Source: Ammoniphilus resinae (GTDB lineage Bacteria; Bacillota; Bacilli; Aneurinibacillales; RAOX-1). From it: a stretch of 64,000 nucleotides of DNA. The position numbers and the translations under genes are program-made. The stretch spans positions 1-64,000 of the forward strand of contig NZ_JAGGKT010000013.1 in NCBI RefSeq assembly GCF_017873965.1, in the 5' to 3' direction. Position 1 is the stretch's first letter. Each line of letters starts with the position of its first letter. Positions 60,447 to 64,000 of this stretch are shown here, piece by piece. The notes under the pieces are model-generated. The model had not been told where the DNA came from and ran no database searches. It saw only the letters and a list, made by a program, of their open reading frames with translations.

Positions 60447-61277
60447 GTGAAAAACAAACTAAACCATGTTACACTGAAAGAAAAGCTTGGGGGAAAAACT
60501 CTGATGATTAGGGGAATGTCCTACCCAAAGGGAATTTTTTATATGGATAAGGAATATATCGCCCATTCAGGGGTTGATACAAAGGGGAACATAGTTACAC
60601 ACCTTTTCACCTACGATAAAAAAGGGATGCTATTTTTCGCGAAAAGAATTATAGTAACGGTTCCGTGGTATTTAATAGTAGGTATCCTAGGCCTAATCAT
60701 CTGGATTATTCGCCAGCCTGATTATCCCTTTTATCTATTGCCTCTCGCTACCTTTGGCTATCATTTCTTTTTTCCCTACCCGTTGCGGCAGTTTCATGGG
60801 GCAGAACATAAGATGTTCAGCCATCAGGGGGAGAAATCACTCGAAACCCTTCATGATATTGCAGAAAGTGATATTGTCAATTATCATTGCTCAACCAATA
60901 GTGTGGTTACTTTCTATCTATTATTCTTCCTAGGCCTTGGGCCTTTCGGCGGGAATTTGGCAGCTATCCTCGGTCTTATTGGTGTAGTCGTTATTCCCCG
61001 CTGGTTAAAGGGGCTCCAACGGCACGTCATTTTTCCAATTTCAAAAATCATTCAGCGGCAAATTACAACCGTTGAACCAGATCTGAAACACCTCAAGACT
61101 GCCCTTTTTTCATATCTTACCCTCACACGCAGACAAGTCGTAAGCGAAAAACTATTGCGTGATGAAATGAAAAAGGCGAAGGAAGAGCAAGAACTTGCCA
61201 TACAAAAAGAACAGGAACAAAAACAGCTACTCCTTCGCGAGCAGATTATCCAGGAAACGGAATGGGTAGAAATTTAA
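60447..61277 (+). CDS. DUF1385 membrane protein (YqhQ-related)
   Basis: A 276-residue protein. The DUF1385 features are GGKTLMIRGMSYPKGIFYM (compare G-G-Q-A-V-I-E-G-V-M-M-R in YqhQ), RQFHGAEHKMFSH (H-G-A-E-H-K) and about four helices (YLIVGILGLIIWII and others). The C-terminus is a charged helix rich in Glu, Gln and Lys. The only start before the conserved G-G is GTG at 60447, and it has no ribosome binding site; the bases before it form a stable hairpin. An ATG at 60504 has GGGGGAA upstream but would lose the conserved start. Function unknown. Confidence 0.75.
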   Translation: MKNKLNHVTLKEKLGGKTLMIRGMSYPKGIFYMDKEYIAHSGVDTKGNIVTHLFTYDKKGMLFFAKRIIVTVPWYLIVGILGLIIWIIRQPDYPFYLLPLATFGYHFFFPYPLRQFHGAEHKMFSHQGEKSLETLHDIAESDIVNYHCSTNSVVTFYLLFFLGLGPFGGNLAAILGLIGVVVIPRWLKGLQRHVIFPISKIIQRQITTVEPDLKHLKTALFSYLTLTRRQVVSEKLLRDEMKKAKEEQELAIQKEQEQKQLLLREQIIQETEWVEI

Positions 61278-61280
61278 AGC

Positions 61281-61297
61281 CCCTCATACGAGGGGCC
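61281..61297. terminator. Short hairpin after the DUF1385 gene
   Basis: GCCCCTC and GAGGGGC pair around a 4-base loop. There is no good T-run, so it is a weak terminator at best. Confidence 0.4.
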
Positions 61298-61309
61298 CAA
61301 TAACATGCA

Positions 61310-61615
61310 CTAATCTCGGAATTCCTTTAATCTTTTGGTAATTCTTTCAAACCATTCTTTGTCTTTAACGTTCAGGGCAAGGTCAGCCATTTGAAATAGA
61401 TGTGCTTTCTGCAATTCACGCTGTTCTCGATGTGATAGATGTTTCACCAAATCATAATGGTACATTTCACATTTATAGCCGTTATTAAATTGCAAAAGAT
61501 ACTTATTCGTAAATTCATCAAACATGAGGATTTCGGCTACTTCATCATAGAAATGGTTATTAGGATTGATGACCTTGACCGTGTCACCCTTTTTGAAACG
61601 AACCTTCGTTTTCAT
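61310..61615 (-). CDS. IDEAL-domain protein
   Basis: A 101-residue protein. The N-terminal part looks like a small SH3/KOW-type barrel (KKGDTVKVINPNNHFYDEVAEILMF), and the C-terminus has the IDEAL motif region MADLALNVKDKEWFERITKRL. IDEAL proteins are confined to Bacillales and are thought to act in protein interactions. ATG at 61615 follows AGAGGATT. Confidence 0.82.
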   Translation of the reverse strand: MKTKVRFKKGDTVKVINPNNHFYDEVAEILMFDEFTNKYLLQFNNGYKCEMYHYDLVKHLSHREQRELQKAHLFQMADLALNVKDKEWFERITKRLKEFRD

Positions 61616-61835
61616 AATCCTCTCACCCTCTAATTCATTTTCCCTCAGGTCCTAACTTTTTTTTGGTCTTATATACTATGCAAGAAACCCTCGGTCTAAT
61701 TCGCCCTTTTTTCGAATTATCTTACTTCAGATTCCCTTGTTGGATCGTAGCCAACTTTAATCGTTGTTTAATTGGAAATGAAGAAGGGAATCAGTTAAAA
61801 TACTAAGGTATAAAAAAAGATAGAAAGGAATCGCA

Positions 61836-63866
61836 ATGGAAACCTTTAATAATGAGGATAAACAAAAAGAACAACAAACAAAAATCTCCCGCAGAGTCCA
61901 ACTGTTGTTTACTGTCGTTTTTGTCTTTTTTGCTGCCCTCATCCTCCGTTTATCCATTGTCCAGATTGCTAAAGGGGAAGAATATTTAAAGATCGCCAAT
62001 GAAAAGTCAATTCAAACGATTCCGATTGCTGCCCCGAGAGGGAAGATCTTAGATAAAGGTGGACAGGTGCTAGTTGACAATAAAGTATCCTATACAGCCG
62101 TCTTTCGTGAGGAAGATTGGATGACAAAGGATTATATTTTGAAATTGGCCAAAAAAATTTCACCCCTTTTAACCATGACGGAAGAAGATATCATTAAAAA
62201 GATGGACACTGGATTTAATGAGAAAGGTGAGGCTGTTATTCGTAAGGATCCTAAGTTTTTGGAAAAAGACTTGAAATTCGATATTACCTTGAAGGAAATG
62301 TCGATTCTTTCAGAAAGACGGACAGAACTAAAAGGGATCGACGTCGTTGTAAAACCGATAAGACAATATCATGCTTTTGACAACCAATACCCATCGGTGC
62401 AAACGATTGGGTATGTCAGACCCTATGCGGTAGCTGAAACAGCCAGTGCAACAGGAGACTACTATAAAGATAAAAAAGATATTTACGTTCCCAACCAATA
62501 TGTTGGGATGGATGGTGTGGAATTCAGTTATGAAGATGAACTGATGGGTGAAAACGGGAGCAAGAAATTACTTGTAAACGCCCGTGGGACATTGCTTGAA
62601 GAGCTTTCTGTAAGCAAACCAAAGCCGGGCAGTAATCTGTATTTGACCTTTGACCATCGAGTGCAGTTAGAAACACAACAATTTATTGCCAATTACCTGG
62701 AGAGTCTGCGGAAAAATCCACGCACTCCTCCAAGTGCCCGTGTAGTGAAAAATGCTTATGCAGTGGCTATTGAAACCGAAACGGGGAAAATTGCCTCGAT
62801 CGTTAGTTTCCCAGATTATAATCCAAATCTATGGGTGCAGGGCGTGGACCAGGAAAAATATAATGACATCCAATTTTCTATTATCAACGGAACGATTCGA
62901 CCGGCTCCTTACGATGCCCGTCCGCTCCCTTATAAAGAGGCAGAAGGACATCCACTTTCCATTTCGCCGATCGGTTCAGTTATTAAACCTTTAACTGTTT
63001 TAATGGCTTTAAATGAAAAGCTAATCACCCCGAACGATCAATGGCAAGACGCCGTAGTTTATCGCTACGGAAAAGGGTCAGATACAATTACGAATGCCAG
63101 TAGACGAGATTTGGGGCTATTGACACCTCAAAAGGCCCTGCAAAAATCCTCGAACACCTATATGGCGAGGATTGGTGAGTTATTATATGAGCAAAATAAA
63201 AGTTCCTTAAAAACATTTCAAAAGTACCACCATGCGTTTGGACTGGGGATAAAAACAGGTGTCAACCTGCCTTTTGAAAGCAAGGGGGTGGAGGATTATA
63301 TCTCAACAAGTCAGTCTGTAAGTACCCTGTTTGCCTTGGTACAAGCCTCTTTCGGTCAGCAGGAAAAGTATTCTGCCATGCAGTTAGCCCAATATGCTGC
63401 GACGCTTGCGAATAAAGGAAAAAGATTGCGTCCACACATTGTTGATCGAATTGAAACAAACGGTAAATCAAAGACAGTGCAGCCGGATGTTTTGAGTAAA
63501 ACGGAGTACCCGGAAGAATATTGGAAGGTTATCTACCAAGGAATGAAAATGGTTACCCAGCCAGGTGGGACTGCAGCAATTCCTTTTCAAGGATTTCCAT
63601 ATACTGTAGCAGCAAAAACAGGGACATCCGAACAAGATATGTTTGTTGAATATGAAGAAGGAAAATGGAAAAAAGATCGTCGAGTCGAAAATGCAACTTT
63701 TATTGGCTTTGCTCCTGCTGATCATCCAAAACTGGCAGTGGCCGTGATTGTTCCTGAAGGCGGTCAAGGGACCAATTCAGCCACATACATTGCCCGGGGG
63801 ATCTTTGATATATACAATAAATACGTTGGCCTAAACGGCCAGCCTGCTGGAGAGGAAACACCATAA
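61836..63866 (+). CDS. Class B penicillin-binding protein (PBP2/transpeptidase)
   Basis: A 676-residue enzyme that cross-links peptidoglycan. One N-terminal helix anchors it (LLFTVVFVFFAALILRLSIV). The PBP dimerisation domain follows (PRGKILDKGGQVLVDNKVSY), then the transpeptidase domain with all three motifs: SVIK (SxxK, near residue 387), SSN (in KSSNTYM) and KTGT (in AAKTGTSEQ). The large insert and order fit the PbpA/PbpH elongation group of Bacillus rather than FtsI; there is no PASTA domain. ATG at 61836 follows GAAAGGAA. Confidence 0.93.
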   Translation: METFNNEDKQKEQQTKISRRVQLLFTVVFVFFAALILRLSIVQIAKGEEYLKIANEKSIQTIPIAAPRGKILDKGGQVLVDNKVSYTAVFREEDWMTKDYILKLAKKISPLLTMTEEDIIKKMDTGFNEKGEAVIRKDPKFLEKDLKFDITLKEMSILSERRTELKGIDVVVKPIRQYHAFDNQYPSVQTIGYVRPYAVAETASATGDYYKDKKDIYVPNQYVGMDGVEFSYEDELMGENGSKKLLVNARGTLLEELSVSKPKPGSNLYLTFDHRVQLETQQFIANYLESLRKNPRTPPSARVVKNAYAVAIETETGKIASIVSFPDYNPNLWVQGVDQEKYNDIQFSIINGTIRPAPYDARPLPYKEAEGHPLSISPIGSVIKPLTVLMALNEKLITPNDQWQDAVVYRYGKGSDTITNASRRDLGLLTPQKALQKSSNTYMARIGELLYEQNKSSLKTFQKYHHAFGLGIKTGVNLPFESKGVEDYISTSQSVSTLFALVQASFGQQEKYSAMQLAQYAATLANKGKRLRPHIVDRIETNGKSKTVQPDVLSKTEYPEEYWKVIYQGMKMVTQPGGTAAIPFQGFPYTVAAKTGTSEQDMFVEYEEGKWKKDRRVENATFIGFAPADHPKLAVAVIVPEGGQGTNSATYIARGIFDIYNKYVGLNGQPAGEETP

Positions 63867-63891
63867 TTTCAAATGAAAAGAGGATGGATCA

Positions 63892-64000
63892 ATGCAACAT
63901 CACGTAATTCTAAAAAAAGATAATTGGAATATGATTCTTGTCGATGTAAAGGGAACAAAAATTGAAGTGAGGGAGATCTCTACCGAATGGGGCGAAGAAA
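63892..64000 (+). CDS. Start of an unknown gene, cut by the window end
   Basis: An ATG at 63892 follows AAGAGGATGG and stays open to the end of the window (36 codons). The sequence has short strands (MILVDVKGTKIEVREIS) and no recognisable motif. It lies 25 bases behind the PBP gene and is probably cotranscribed with it. Confidence 0.55.
   Translation, partial: MQHHVILKKDNWNMILVDVKGTKIEVREISTEWGEE

Overview
This window looks like an ordinary chromosomal segment of a spore-forming, low-to-mid GC Firmicute (order Bacillales). The evidence is the set of families present (CotF-type coat protein, SleB/LysM cell-wall hydrolase, YkyB, IDEAL-domain protein, YdjO, truncated haemoglobin, ParE-ParC pair, BpsA/BpsB pair, PrpE-like phosphatase), the strong GGAGG-type ribosome binding sites, and frequent TTG and GTG starts (about twenty of roughly seventy genes). 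I cannot name the genus with confidence. I see no prophage, no insertion sequence with a transposase, no CRISPR array and no rRNA.

Layout. 0-6.4 kb: a DHA2 drug exporter divergent from its likely TetR regulator with a palindromic operator between them, a tRNA-Pro, malate:quinone oxidoreductase and a second MFS carrier. 6.4-8 kb: a minus-strand tRNA cluster (Gly-Val-Gly) interleaved with three copies of a hairpin repeat, then a gene-free stretch holding ten tandem 52-bp hairpin units. 8-20.7 kb: a GNAT enzyme, an M16 peptidase, a MetP/MetS-like amino-acid importer, a glucosaminidase, YitT, RmuC, an HRDC protein and several small unknowns. 20.7-26 kb: a minus-strand run (DMT exporter, M20 amidohydrolase, NCS2 permease, DUF4230, nuclease-like protein, DUF309) that may be one operon. 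26-38 kb: MgtC, topoisomerase III, RarD, a phosphoesterase, topoisomerase IV (parE-parC), an S1-domain protein and phosphatidylserine decarboxylase. 38-46 kb: a two-P-loop ATPase, several small unknowns, CotF, Hsp20, a solitary pyrB, truncated haemoglobin, a hotdog thioesterase and YkyB. 46-56 kb: a DEDD exonuclease, a two-gene ThrE-type exporter, a DUF4015 lipoprotein, a cyclophilin lipoprotein, PrpE, a rhomboid protease, a GH18 enzyme, SleB and an MFS protein. 56-64 kb: oligoendopeptidase F, the type III polyketide synthase/methyltransferase pair, a DUF1385 protein, an IDEAL protein, a class B penicillin-binding protein and the start of one more gene.

Functional themes are cell-envelope and spore maintenance (glucosaminidase, SleB, GH18, CotF, PBP, DUF4015), transport, and DNA topology and repair (TopB, ParEC, RmuC, HRDC). 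Most genes are single or in short operons closed by clear intrinsic terminators.

The least explained content is repetitive DNA. There are (1) a dispersed 65-75 bp element built of a large hairpin with changing stems but a fixed loop core ACTACGTCGA plus a small second hairpin, with five clear copies; (2) the ten-unit tandem hairpin array at 7301-7808; (3) a roughly 35-bp element at three places that in two unrelated genes begins exactly at the stop codon; and (4) four short CGGAA/TTCCG hairpins at about 51-61 bp spacing behind topB. All calls were made by reading the sequence and recalled family knowledge; no database search was run.
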